Source of the DNA: Georgenia_B sunbinii
GTDB taxonomy: Bacteria; Actinomycetota; Actinomycetes; Actinomycetales; Actinomycetaceae
Direction: 5' to 3' (one strand)
Assembly: GCF_036421855.1 (NCBI RefSeq)
Contig: NZ_JAZGOK010000008.1
DNA: 64,000 nucleotides
The notes beneath the pieces were generated by a model, which had not been told where the DNA came from, searched no databases, and saw only the letters and a list, made by a program, of their open reading frames with translations. The position numbers and the translations under genes were made by a program. Below, in pieces: positions 15,372 to 25,767 of the stretch; positions within the stretch are counted from its first letter, which is position 1; each line of letters begins with the position of its first letter.

Positions 15372-15411
15372 CATCAAGAGTCATCTAACGTCATCAAACC
15401 GCATCTAACGC
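15372..15411 (+). promoter_or_regulatory. Four 10-bp direct repeats before the LysM gene
   Basis: CATCAAGAGT (15372), CATCTAACGT (15382), CATCAAACCG (15392) and CATCTAACGC (15402) follow each other with exactly 10-bp phasing, so CATC(A/T)A lies on one face of the helix four times. The block ends 15 bp before ATG 15427; AAGGAG (15416-15421) is the ribosome-binding site. Head-to-tail repeats of this kind are the known target type of BldC-like regulators, one of which is encoded at 14238. Confidence 0.7.
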
Positions 15412-15426
15412 GATGAAGGAGTCGCT

Positions 15427-16164
15427 ATGAGGATGTCCCGCTCCCTCCTGGCGCTGGCGCTGAGCGCCGCGGCGGTCCTGCTGCTCGTCCCGCAGGCGGT
15501 CGCGGCGTTGCAGGCCCCGGCGCCGCCCCGGGTGGAGGACGCGGTCAGCGCGGCCGCCTCGGTCGTCGCGGCGCTGCTCGCCGGCTGGTACCTGATGACC
15601 GCGCTGGTGGCGCTGACCGCGGCGCTGCTCCGCGGCCTCGCTGGCAGCCACGTCGGCCGCGGTGGCGCGGCACACCGGGCGGCGGTGGCGCTGGACGTAG
15701 CGGTACGCAGGTTCGGCGCCCCGGTGCTACGACGCGGGCTGACGCTCGGCGTCGGGGTCGGCCTGGCCGTCGCGGCACCGCCGGCCCTGGCATCGACCGG
15801 CACCACCGTCGAGGACATCCCCGCCGACCTCCGCCCGGGCGCCTCGGTCACCGAGCCGGCGGTGGTGGCGACGCCGGCGATCGCCGCGGTGGGCGACGAG
15901 CCACCGGCCGCTGTCGGCGGCACCCCGGCACCCCCGGCAGCGGGGCCGGCGGCCGAGCCTGACCGTGCGACGCGCACCGTGGTCGCCGGCGACAGCCTGT
16001 GGCAGATCGCCGCCGCCCACCTCGGCCCCGGCACCGACGACGACGCGATCGCGCGGGAGTGGCCCCGCTGGTACGCGGCCAACGCCGCGACGATCGGCCC
16101 CGACCCTCACCTCATCCATCCCGGCCAGGTTCTCCTGGCCCCGTCGAAGGAGGCACGTCCATGA
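15427..16164 (+). CDS. LysM-domain membrane protein
   Basis: A 245-residue protein with an N-terminal signal/membrane segment (residues 4-27), a second hydrophobic segment (about 39-65), a third around 98-120, a Pro/Ala/Gly-rich linker, and a C-terminal LysM domain (about 180-240) with the family's RTVVAGDSLWQIAAAHLG start and PHLIHPGQVLLAP end. LysM binds peptidoglycan N-acetylglucosamine, so the protein probably spans membrane and wall. AAGGAG lies 5 nt before the ATG. It overlaps the Rv3235-type gene by 4 nt (ATGA), giving a coupled pair. The direct repeats upstream suggest regulation by a BldC-like factor. Confidence 0.85.
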   Translation: MRMSRSLLALALSAAAVLLLVPQAVAALQAPAPPRVEDAVSAAASVVAALLAGWYLMTALVALTAALLRGLAGSHVGRGGAAHRAAVALDVAVRRFGAPVLRRGLTLGVGVGLAVAAPPALASTGTTVEDIPADLRPGASVTEPAVVATPAIAAVGDEPPAAVGGTPAPPAAGPAAEPDRATRTVVAGDSLWQIAAAHLGPGTDDDAIAREWPRWYAANAATIGPDPHLIHPGQVLLAPSKEARP

Positions 16165-16604
16165 CCACCCTGGCACCGGCACCACCGAGCACCACGTGGG
16201 ACCCGCTGAGCTTTCGGGCGGCCGTCACCGATGTCGAGGACATCGATCCCGCACCGCCCGACATGCTCGCGGCACTGCCCGCGCCCGGCCCGTGGGCCGG
16301 CGCGCTCGTGCGGGCGGCGGTGGAGGTGCTCACCGGCAGCCGGCCACCGGCCCAGCTGGCGCGCTGGCTCAGCCTCGACCTCTACGAGTCGATCGTGCGA
16401 CGTGCCGGGCTGGCGGTGCGCATCCTCGGCCGGCCGCAGCCGGCGCGGGTCGCCCAGCTGCGACGGGTGCACTGCCACACCGTGCGTCCCGGGGTCCACG
16501 AGGTTGCCGTCGTCGTGCACGACGGCGTGCGGGTACGCGCCGCCGCGGTGCGCATCGAGGCGTGGCGCGGCCGGTGGCGCGCGACCGCCCTGGAGATCGG
16601 GTGA
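16161..16604 (+). CDS. Rv3235-family protein
   Basis: A 147-residue protein that starts at ATG 16161 inside the LysM gene's stop (ATGA). Family features are VLTGSRPPAQLARWLSLDLYE (an HTH-like helix pair, about residues 56-75) and the C-terminal beta-hairpin region containing VRVRAAAVRIEAWRGRWRATAL. The family is conserved in actinobacteria near secA and is of unknown function. Coupling with a LysM wall protein points to a cell-envelope context. It is followed by a 14-bp tandem repeat and a convergent gene. Confidence 0.78.
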   Translation: MTTLAPAPPSTTWDPLSFRAAVTDVEDIDPAPPDMLAALPAPGPWAGALVRAAVEVLTGSRPPAQLARWLSLDLYESIVRRAGLAVRILGRPQPARVAQLRRVHCHTVRPGVHEVAVVVHDGVRVRAAAVRIEAWRGRWRATALEIG

Positions 16605-16613
16605 TCGAGCGCC

Positions 16614-16697
16614 ACCGTGAACCAGCCACCGTGGGCCAGGCGCCGTCAGCCAGCCACCGTGGGCCAGGCACCGTGAACCAGCCACCGTGGGCCAGCC
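16614..16697. repeat. 14-bp tandem repeat, six units
   Basis: Six contiguous 14-bp units: ACCGTGAACCAGCC (16614), ACCGTGGGCCAGGC (16628), GCCGTCAGCCAGCC (16642), ACCGTGGGCCAGGC (16656), ACCGTGAACCAGCC (16670), ACCGTGGGCCAGCC (16684). All have identical length and units 1 and 5, and 2 and 4, are identical, which suggests expansion in 28-bp steps. They fill the space between two convergent genes. Because 14 is not a multiple of three the array could not expand harmlessly inside a gene. Confidence 0.92.
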
Positions 16698-16715
16698 GCT
16701 ACGACGCGTGGTCGC

Positions 16716-17330
16716 TCAGCCGCCGAGCATCTGCGCGAAGGAAGGCACCGCGGCGAACTCATCGCGTGCCCCGCCGCGCGGCTCCCGGGAGGCGATCTTC
16801 GCCGCGAGCTCGGCCCCTGCGCGGCGGATACGGCTGGGCAGCGGGTTGACGTCGTCCTGCCCGGCCCAGTCCTCGGTCGCGGCGAACACCGCGGTGGTGA
16901 CGACGTCGGCGCGCAGGTAGGTGAAGACCGGGCGGATCGAGTGCTCGGTCGCCAGCGAGTGCCGCGGGGTGCCGCCGGTCGCGCCGACGAGGACCGGGAC
17001 GTCGGTGAGCGCGTCCTTGTCGATGATGTCCACGAAGGACTTGAAGAGCCCGGAGTAGCTCGTGGTGAAGATCGGGGTGACGGCGATGACGCCGTCGGCG
17101 CCGGTCACCGTCTCGAGCATGCCGCGAAGGTCACCGGTGGGGAAGCCGGTGAGCATCGCGTTGGTGATGTCGTGGGCGACGTCCCGCAGCTCGAACGGCA
17201 CGACCTCGGCCCGGATCCCCCGGTCGGCGAGGTCGGCGACGGTCGCCTCGGCGAGCCGGTCGGCGAGCAGCCGGGTCGAGGAGGGCTGACCGAGCCCGGC
17301 TGAGACGAGGGCGATGGTGCGAGTGGTCAT
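16716..17330 (-). CDS. NAD(P)H-dependent FMN reductase (CE1759 type)
   Basis: A 204-residue flavodoxin-fold FMN reductase. The N-terminus IALVSAGLGQPSSTRLLADRL is the FMN-phosphate loop, and GVIAVTPIFTTSYSGLFKSFVDII is the family's second flavin-contact motif (PxYxxSxxGxLKxxID type). It lies downstream of an LLM-class monooxygenase gene on the same strand, 45 bp away, with AAGGAG before its ATG. The pair corresponds to the CE1758/CE1759 arrangement of corynebacteria, so this enzyme probably supplies FMNH2 to the neighbouring oxidoreductase. Physiological substrate unknown. Confidence 0.88.
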   Translation of the reverse strand: MTTRTIALVSAGLGQPSSTRLLADRLAEATVADLADRGIRAEVVPFELRDVAHDITNAMLTGFPTGDLRGMLETVTGADGVIAVTPIFTTSYSGLFKSFVDIIDKDALTDVPVLVGATGGTPRHSLATEHSIRPVFTYLRADVVTTAVFAATEDWAGQDDVNPLPSRIRRAGAELAAKIASREPRGGARDEFAAVPSFAQMLGG

Positions 17331-17375
17331 CGTGGTGCTCCTTGGTGGCTGGTGAAAGTGGCAGGTGGCGGTGGC

Positions 17376-18566
17376 TCAGAGGCCGAAGGCGGCGCCGGCC
17401 CTGGCGGCGCCGGCGGCGTCGTCCTCGGCGGTCTTGCCGGTCCACTTGTCCTCGGCGGCGGGTGCCTGCTGGTCGGCGAGCGTGCCGGCGGCGCGGGCTG
17501 CCGCGACGCGGGAGGCGTGGCTGGGCGGGTTGGAGGGGACGTGGGACGGGCGCTTGGCCTCGTTGATCTCGCGCAGCGCCGGGACGATGTCCTCGGCGAG
17601 GATGTCGATCTGCTCGAGGACGGTCTTCAGCGGCAGGCCGGCGTGGTCGATGAGGAACAGCTGGCGCTGGTAGTCCCCGACGTGCTCGCGCATCGTGGCG
17701 TACCGGTCGATGATCTGCTGCGGCGAGCCCACGGTCAGCGGCGTCTGCTGGGTGAAGTCCTCCATCGACGGGCCGTGGCCGTAGACCGGAGCGTTGTCGA
17801 AGTAGGGCCGGAACTCCCGCTGGGCGTCCTGCGAGTTCTTCCGGGCGAAGAACTGTCCGCCGAGGCCGACGATCGCCTGCGACGCCTGGCCGTGGCCGTA
17901 GTGCTCGTAGCGCTGGCGGTAGTACTGCACCATCCGCTTGGTGTGCTCGATCGGCCAGAAGATGTTGTTGTGGAGGAAGCCGTCACCGTAGTAGGCGGCC
18001 TGCTCGGCGATCTCGGGGGTGCGGATGGAGCCGTGCCAGACGAACGGCGCCACGCCGTCGAGCGGGCGCGGGGTGGCGGTGAACCCCTGCAGCGGCGTGC
18101 GGAACTTGCCCTGCCAGTCCACCACCTCTTCCTCCCACAGCCGGCGCAGCAGCGCGTAGTTCTCGACGGCGAGGTTGACGCCCTGGCGGATGTCCTTGCC
18201 GAACCACGGGTAGACCGGCCCGGTGTTGCCCCGGCCCATGGTCAGGTCCATCCGGCCGTTGCTGATGACCTGGAGCATCGCGTAGTCCTCGGCGATCTTC
18301 ACCGGGTCGTTGGTCGTGATGAGGGTGGTCGCGGTGGAGAGCGTGATGTTCTTCGTCGTGCCGGCGAGGTAGCCCAGCATCGTCGTCGGCGACGACGCGA
18401 CGAAAGGCGGGTTGTGGTGCTCGCCGGTGGCGAAGACGTCGAGGCCCGCCTCGTCGGCGTGCTGGGCGATGGTGAGGATGGCGCGGACCCGCTCGGTGTC
18501 GTCCGGGGTCTGCCCGGTCGTGGGGTCGGTCGTCACATCACTGACCGTGAAGATTCCGAACTGCAT
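17376..18566 (-). CDS. LLM-class flavin-dependent oxidoreductase (CE1758 type)
   Basis: A 396-residue luciferase-like TIM-barrel monooxygenase. Typical segments are MQFGIFTVSD at the start, FATGEHHNPPFVASSPTTML (the EHH motif), LSTATTLITTNDPVKIAEDY, GRMDLTMGRGNTGPVYPWFG and, in the C-terminal half, VGSPQQIIDRYATMREHVGD. ATG 18566 is chosen over the in-frame GTG 18575 because GGGAG lies 8 nt before it. The final 60 residues are Ala/Lys rich. It is the first gene of a two-gene operon with the FMN reductase, its probable source of reduced flavin. The substrate is not predictable. Confidence 0.88.
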   Translation of the reverse strand: MQFGIFTVSDVTTDPTTGQTPDDTERVRAILTIAQHADEAGLDVFATGEHHNPPFVASSPTTMLGYLAGTTKNITLSTATTLITTNDPVKIAEDYAMLQVISNGRMDLTMGRGNTGPVYPWFGKDIRQGVNLAVENYALLRRLWEEEVVDWQGKFRTPLQGFTATPRPLDGVAPFVWHGSIRTPEIAEQAAYYGDGFLHNNIFWPIEHTKRMVQYYRQRYEHYGHGQASQAIVGLGGQFFARKNSQDAQREFRPYFDNAPVYGHGPSMEDFTQQTPLTVGSPQQIIDRYATMREHVGDYQRQLFLIDHAGLPLKTVLEQIDILAEDIVPALREINEAKRPSHVPSNPPSHASRVAAARAAGTLADQQAPAAEDKWTGKTAEDDAAGAARAGAAFGL

Positions 18567-18727
18567 GAGGGCCACTCCCGATGTTTCGATGCGTTTGCAT
18601 GTACGCCGGGTGTAACAGGGCTAGGCACCGTCATATTCCGCCGGCGGTGTGTGCTACCTCATGGCGCGTCGCGCCAGTCGCCCGATCCACCGCACACAAC
18701 CCTTTCCAGCCCGTCACATCCCTCGTC

Positions 18728-18740
18728 TACCGTTGACCCG
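18728..18740 (+). promoter_or_regulatory. Leaderless promoter of the PAP2 gene
   Basis: TACCGT (18728-18733) ends 6 nt before GTG 18740. Confidence 0.5.
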
Positions 18741-19639
18741 TGACCGACCGCAGACCAGTGCCACCGCCCCGGCTGATCGCGCTGATCGTCGCGCTCCTCG
18801 GCGTCGGCGGGCTCGTCGTCACCTGGCACGCGTTCGTGCTGTCACCTGACGGCCAGCGGCTGGACGCCGCCGCGTTCACCGGTGCCGCCTACGGGCAAGG
18901 CACCCTGTGGCGGCTGGCGGAGCCGGTGCTCGACGTCGTGTCCCTCGGTTTCGTCGTGGTCGCGCTCGGCGCCACGATGCTGCTGGCGGTGCTGCGCAGC
19001 CGCTGGGGGTTGGCGCTGCAGGTCGCCGTCCTCGTCGTCGGCGCCAACATCACCACCCAGCTCCTCAAGCACCTCGTCCTCGAGCGCCCCGAGCTGGGGC
19101 CCTACCCGGGGACCAACACGCTGCCGTCCGGGCACACGACGGTGGCCGCATCGGTGTCGATGGCGATCCTGCTCGTGGTGCCGCGTCGCAGCCGGCCTTT
19201 TGTCGCCATCCTCGGGGCCGGCTACACCGCCGCTACCGGTGTCGCCACGATGGTCGGTCAGTGGCACCGTCCCAGCGACGTCATGGCCGCGATCCTCGTC
19301 GTGCTCGCCTGGACCGGCCTGGTCTGCGCGCTGACACCGCGCTCCGAGCTCGACGCCGGCGGCTCGACGGCGACGCCGACGGCGGTCGCGAGCCTCACCC
19401 TCGCGGTGGCCGCGGTGCTGGCAGCGGTCAGCGGGTACGCCGTCCTGTCCGGGGCCGACCTGCCGGTCGTGGGCACCGCCACCGCGAGCGACCCGGACGT
19501 CCGGGCCTATGTCGCCACCGCGGCCGTCGTGGTCGCGGTCACCGCCGCCTCGTTCGCCGCCGCGCTGCCCTTACGGCAGGCGACCGCCACGGTCACGCAG
19601 CGGACGCCGGCGACGCCGGCACCGGCACCGGTCCGGTAG
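18740..19639 (+). CDS. PAP2-superfamily membrane phosphatase
   Basis: A 299-residue integral membrane protein with about six hydrophobic segments. The PAP2 signature is split as usual: KHLVLERPELGPYP (KxxxxxxRP), LPSGHTTVAA (PSGH) and GQWHRPSDVMAAI (SRxxxxxHxxxD variant, here W-H-R-P-S-D). Family members dephosphorylate undecaprenyl pyrophosphate or phosphatidic acid at the outer membrane face, recycling lipid carriers. The C-terminal 100 residues carry two further hydrophobic segments of a kind seen in longer actinobacterial PAP2 proteins. It is convergent with secA, sharing a hairpin terminator. Confidence 0.85.
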   Translation: MTDRRPVPPPRLIALIVALLGVGGLVVTWHAFVLSPDGQRLDAAAFTGAAYGQGTLWRLAEPVLDVVSLGFVVVALGATMLLAVLRSRWGLALQVAVLVVGANITTQLLKHLVLERPELGPYPGTNTLPSGHTTVAASVSMAILLVVPRRSRPFVAILGAGYTAATGVATMVGQWHRPSDVMAAILVVLAWTGLVCALTPRSELDAGGSTATPTAVASLTLAVAAVLAAVSGYAVLSGADLPVVGTATASDPDVRAYVATAAVVVAVTAASFAAALPLRQATATVTQRTPATPAPAPVR

Positions 19640-19647
19640 CAGCTGCG

Positions 19648-19675
19648 ACCGGGCGGGCCGGTCGGCCCACCCGGT
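19648..19675. terminator. Bidirectional hairpin between PAP2 gene and secA
   Basis: ACCGGG-C-GGGCC (19648-19659) pairs with GGCCC-A-CCCGGT (19664-19675): an 11-bp stem with one mismatch and a 4-nt loop, placed between two convergent stop codons. There is no T-tract, as is common in high-GC actinobacteria. Confidence 0.6.
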
Positions 19676-19681
19676 CCTCGA

Positions 19682-22618
<2,937 letters not shown>

Positions 22619-22707
22619 GCGAACTACTCCCGGGTCGGCAGGCGGCGCCGTCGCTCGACGCCGGGTGTCTTACGGCACACCATCTCCCATGGTAAACGCC
22701 TAACCGG

Positions 22708-23952
22708 TCAGGCCGAACCCAGTTGCGCTCGGAGCGGATTCGCCAGCTCGCCCGGTGCGTCCGGATCGACGACGACGGCGTCGGCGCCCAGCCAGTGCGC
22801 CATCGTCACCAGCTCGGCCACGAGCTCGGCGACGACGGCGGAGCGCCCGGGCCACCGGTCGTCGTCGCGGGCCGGCTCGGCGAAGGCGGTGCGCACCCGC
22901 AGCGTGCCGGCGTCACGGTCGTGCTTGAGGTCGACCCGGGCGACGAGGTGCTCACCGAGCAGGAACGGCAGCACGTAGTAGCCGTGCACGCGCTGGGCGG
23001 CCGGCGTGTAGATGCCGATCCGGTACTCCATGCCGAACAGCTCGGCCAGCCGGCGGCGCTCGAAGACGAGCGGGTCGAAGGGGGCGAGCAGCGCCCGGGC
23101 GCTGGTGCGCCGCGGCAGGCGTGCCCCGGCGTGCAGCCACGCCGGACGCGGCCAGCCGGCCACCCGCACCGGCACCAGCTCCCCGGCCGCGACCAGCCGC
23201 TCGACGGCGGTACCGGTCACCGCCTGGCCGAGCCGGAAGTAGTCCGCGAGGCCGCGCAACGTGGCCACCCCGTGCGCCCGGGCAGCGATGCGCACGAGCT
23301 CGAGCACGGCGTCGTCCCCCTCGTGGCGCCGCGGCACCCCCGGCGGCAGCACCCGCTCGGCGACGTCGTAAGCACGCTCGAACTGCCGCGTCCGGTGGGC
23401 GACGGCGAGCTCGCCGTCGTCGAGCAGGAGCTCGAGGGTGCGCTTGACGGCGGTCCACCGCCAGCCCCAGCCGTCCAGGCGGTCCGGCGGGTGGTGCGCG
23501 AGGACCCGCTCGACCTCCCGGGCGGTGACCGGACCGTGCTCGACGACGACGTGGCGGACCGCGTCGAGCGTGCCGGCCAGCTGCGCGCCAGGGAGGAACT
23601 CCGGGCCGAAGTTCCGCCGGCGTCCGTGCAGCAACGGGTAGGTCCTCACCGGCACCAGGCAGGCCTCGTGGCCCCACGTCTCCACCAGGCGGCGCGGGGC
23701 AGCGCTCGTCGCACGGCGCAGCAGGTCGGTGTCGTAGGACCCGAGCCGGGAGTACAGCGGCAGCAGGTGGGCGCGGGCGAGGACGTTGACCGAGTCGATC
23801 TGCAGCAGACCGATGCGCTCGACGGCGCGGGTGACGTGCCCGAGATCGGCACGCCAGGGGGCCGGCCGGGCGCGGTCGAGCCCCTGCGCCGCGATCGCGA
23901 CGCGCCGCGCCTGGCCCGGCGTCAGCGTGCGCGCGACGGCGGGCCGCAGCAC
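22708..23952 (-). CDS. YcaQ/AlkZ-type winged-helix DNA glycosylase
   Basis: A 414-residue protein of the winged-helix (HTH_42) family that includes AlkZ and YcaQ, glycosylases which unhook interstrand DNA crosslinks. Family features include IGLLQIDSVNVLARAHLLPLYSRLG (the QIDSVN segment, corresponding to the catalytic QxD/QxQ region), the ETWGHEACLVP motif and ALLAPFDPLVFERRRLAELF in the C-terminal domain, with HGYYVLPFLLGEHLVARVDLK following. No signal peptide. It follows hpf, 35 bp downstream on the same strand, and may be co-transcribed with it. Whether it acts on crosslinks or alkylated bases is not resolvable by sequence. Confidence 0.85.
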   Translation of the reverse strand: MLRPAVARTLTPGQARRVAIAAQGLDRARPAPWRADLGHVTRAVERIGLLQIDSVNVLARAHLLPLYSRLGSYDTDLLRRATSAAPRRLVETWGHEACLVPVRTYPLLHGRRRNFGPEFLPGAQLAGTLDAVRHVVVEHGPVTAREVERVLAHHPPDRLDGWGWRWTAVKRTLELLLDDGELAVAHRTRQFERAYDVAERVLPPGVPRRHEGDDAVLELVRIAARAHGVATLRGLADYFRLGQAVTGTAVERLVAAGELVPVRVAGWPRPAWLHAGARLPRRTSARALLAPFDPLVFERRRLAELFGMEYRIGIYTPAAQRVHGYYVLPFLLGEHLVARVDLKHDRDAGTLRVRTAFAEPARDDDRWPGRSAVVAELVAELVTMAHWLGADAVVVDPDAPGELANPLRAQLGSA

Positions 23953-23987
23953 CGGGCTGCGACCCGCCGTCGGCGAGCTCCGGGAGG

Positions 23988-24638
23988 TCAGCCGACCTCG
24001 ACCGGTCCAGCGGCGCCCGGCACCACGTGGTGGTTGAGCCGGATGATGCCGTAGGTCCAGCCGTGCCGGTGGTAGACCGCACAGGGCTGGCCGGTGTCGG
24101 CGTCGACGAACAGGAAGAACGGGTGGCCGACGAGCTCCATCTCGTACATCGCCTGGTCCACCGTCATCGGCTCGGTGTCGTGGAGCTTCTGCCGCACGAT
24201 GACCGGCGAGTCCCCGAGCTGCGCCTCGACGACCTCGCCCGGTTCGGTGGGCGGGGTGGGCGCACTGGCAGGTTCTTCCGCCTCGACGACGGCCGGCACC
24301 TCCGGCATCTCCACCGGGGCCTTGCCGCCGCGACGGTGGTCCTTGCGTCGGTCACGCGCCCGGCGCAACCGCTCCATGAGCTTGGCGGTCGCGAGATCGA
24401 GGGCGGCGTAGCGGTCTCCGGCGGCGGCCTCGGCGCGGACCGTGGGGCCGCGGTCCAGGACGGTCAACTCCACGCGCTCAGCCCGGTCCGCGAGCCGAGG
24501 GTTCGACTCACGGGTGATCTCCACGTCGATGCGGCGGGCACGTGGGGCGAGCAGCTCGACCTTGGCGAGCTTTTCCTCCAAGTGCTGACGAAATCGTTCC
24601 GGCACCTCGGTGTTGCGGGCGACGACAGCGATGTCCAT
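23988..24638 (-). CDS. hpf: Long-form ribosome hibernation-promoting factor
   Basis: A 216-residue long HPF that dimerises 70S ribosomes into inactive 100S particles during slow growth. The N-terminal S30AE domain spans residues 1-105 (MDIAVVARNTEVPERFRQHL start, positively charged LMERLRRARDRRKDHRR near the end), followed by a Pro/Glu-rich linker and the C-terminal dimerisation domain (about 150-210: IVRQKLHDTEPMTVDQAMYEM region, then GHPFFLFVDADTG and the terminal YHRHGWTYGIIRL). GGAGG lies 6 nt before ATG 24638. This gene sits between secA and comF in M. tuberculosis as well. The 261-bp upstream region contains two hairpins. Confidence 0.95.
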   Translation of the reverse strand: MDIAVVARNTEVPERFRQHLEEKLAKVELLAPRARRIDVEITRESNPRLADRAERVELTVLDRGPTVRAEAAAGDRYAALDLATAKLMERLRRARDRRKDHRRGGKAPVEMPEVPAVVEAEEPASAPTPPTEPGEVVEAQLGDSPVIVRQKLHDTEPMTVDQAMYEMELVGHPFFLFVDADTGQPCAVYHRHGWTYGIIRLNHHVVPGAAGPVEVG

Positions 24639-24687
24639 GCTGACCTCCGTACAGGGTTGGCCGAACCTCAACGGTTCACAGGGAAGG

Positions 24688-24706
24688 CCCACCGCTCAGC
24701 GGTGGG
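24688..24706 (-). terminator. Hairpin between comF and hpf
   Basis: CCCACCGC (24688-24695), loop TCA, GCGGTGGG (24699-24706): a perfect 8-bp stem. It is downstream of comF and upstream of hpf on the same strand, so it may end the comF transcript or structure the hpf leader. A second, weaker stem, GCCACC/GGTGGC, lies at 24747-24765. No T-tract follows. Confidence 0.5.
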
Positions 24707-24899
24707 AGAGATCGACGGCTGCCACCTCCTTCATGCCGGGCTCGCTGCCACCAGGACTCGGTGGCCGGGGCGAGAGGGGCTCCATACCGGAACGTTAGTC
24801 GAGTATCGCGCCGGTCACACCCCTGACGGACGTCCAGCGAGCCACGATCCGGGCATACCGCCTCCCCCGGGGGCCGCAGAGGCCCGCCCTGCCGCCGGA

Positions 24900-25643
24900 T
24901 CAGGACCTTCGGCCCGGGGGTGGCGTCGCCGCGACGACGAGGGCGCCGGCGACCCGCGCCCCGCTGGTCACCAGGCTGCGGGCGCACGAGGCGAGGGTCG
25001 CGCCCGTGGTGAGGACGTCGTCGACGAGGACGACGACGTCCTCGGGCCCCGGGCGCGCCCGGACCGCCGCGTCGGTCCCCCGGTTGCGGGACCGGGCACG
25101 CACCCCCAGGCCGGCCTGGTGCCGGGCGCCGCCGCGCCGTCGCAGCAGGTCGACGGAGACCACCGGCCGACCGGCGGCGACGACGGCGCTGCTGGCCAGC
25201 CCTTCGGCGACCGCGTCGGCGAGGTCGGCGACGACCAGCAGGCCGCGCAGCCGGCGCCGACGGCCCGACGGCGCCGGCACGACGAGCACCGCGCCGTCGC
25301 CGTCGAGGAGGAGCCCGGGGTCCTCGGCCCACCGCGCAGCCGCCAGCCGGGCGCGGTCGAGCACTGCCCGGGCGACCGCTGGCCGACCGGTGCGCTTCCA
25401 GGCGAGCACGATGCCGCGCACCGGGCCGGCGTAATCGGCGAGCGACCAGGCCGCCAGCAGCGGCCCGGCGTCCCCCGGCACCGTGAGCAGCGGGGCATCG
25501 GCGTCGCAGCGCACCGGCGTGGCCGAGATGAGCTCGCGGCACCGCGCGCAGACCGCGACGTCCCAGGCACCGCAGCCGGCGCACTCGACCGGCAGCAGCA
25601 GGTCGGTGCCGTCGCGGCCCACCTCCCGCAGCAGGGTCCTCAT
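24900..25643 (-). CDS. ComF-family phosphoribosyltransferase-like protein
   Basis: A 247-residue ComF/ComFC protein. The N-terminal zinc knuckle is PVECAGCGAWDVAVCARC (four Cys, residues about 18-34) and the C-terminal phosphoribosyltransferase domain holds the PRPP loop VVVLVDDVLTTGATLASC. ComFC helps DNA uptake in competent Bacillus; in actinobacteria the role is unproven. Start ATG 25643 is chosen because homology begins there; an in-frame GTG 33 nt upstream is possible. It follows lpqB, 124 bp downstream on the same strand, in the same order as M. tuberculosis Rv3242c-Rv3244c. Confidence 0.85.
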   Translation of the reverse strand: MRTLLREVGRDGTDLLLPVECAGCGAWDVAVCARCRELISATPVRCDADAPLLTVPGDAGPLLAAWSLADYAGPVRGIVLAWKRTGRPAVARAVLDRARLAAARWAEDPGLLLDGDGAVLVVPAPSGRRRRLRGLLVVADLADAVAEGLASSAVVAAGRPVVSVDLLRRRGGARHQAGLGVRARSRNRGTDAAVRARPGPEDVVVLVDDVLTTGATLASCARSLVTSGARVAGALVVAATPPPGRRS

Positions 25644-25767
25644 CCCGGCAGCCTGACGCTCGAGGTGCGGCGCCACCGGCCCCGCGGCGGACGCTGGGGA
25701 CGCCACCGGCGTCGCGTGGTGCTGTGGGGCGGCCCGGCCGGCTGCGGCCGTGCCGGGTCCGACCGGC

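Noticed and set aside
24696..24734. A 12-codon leader peptide (MKEVAAVDLSHR) before the hpf hairpin
   Set aside because: It has no convincing ribosome-binding site or regulatory amino-acid run, and short open frames are frequent by chance here.
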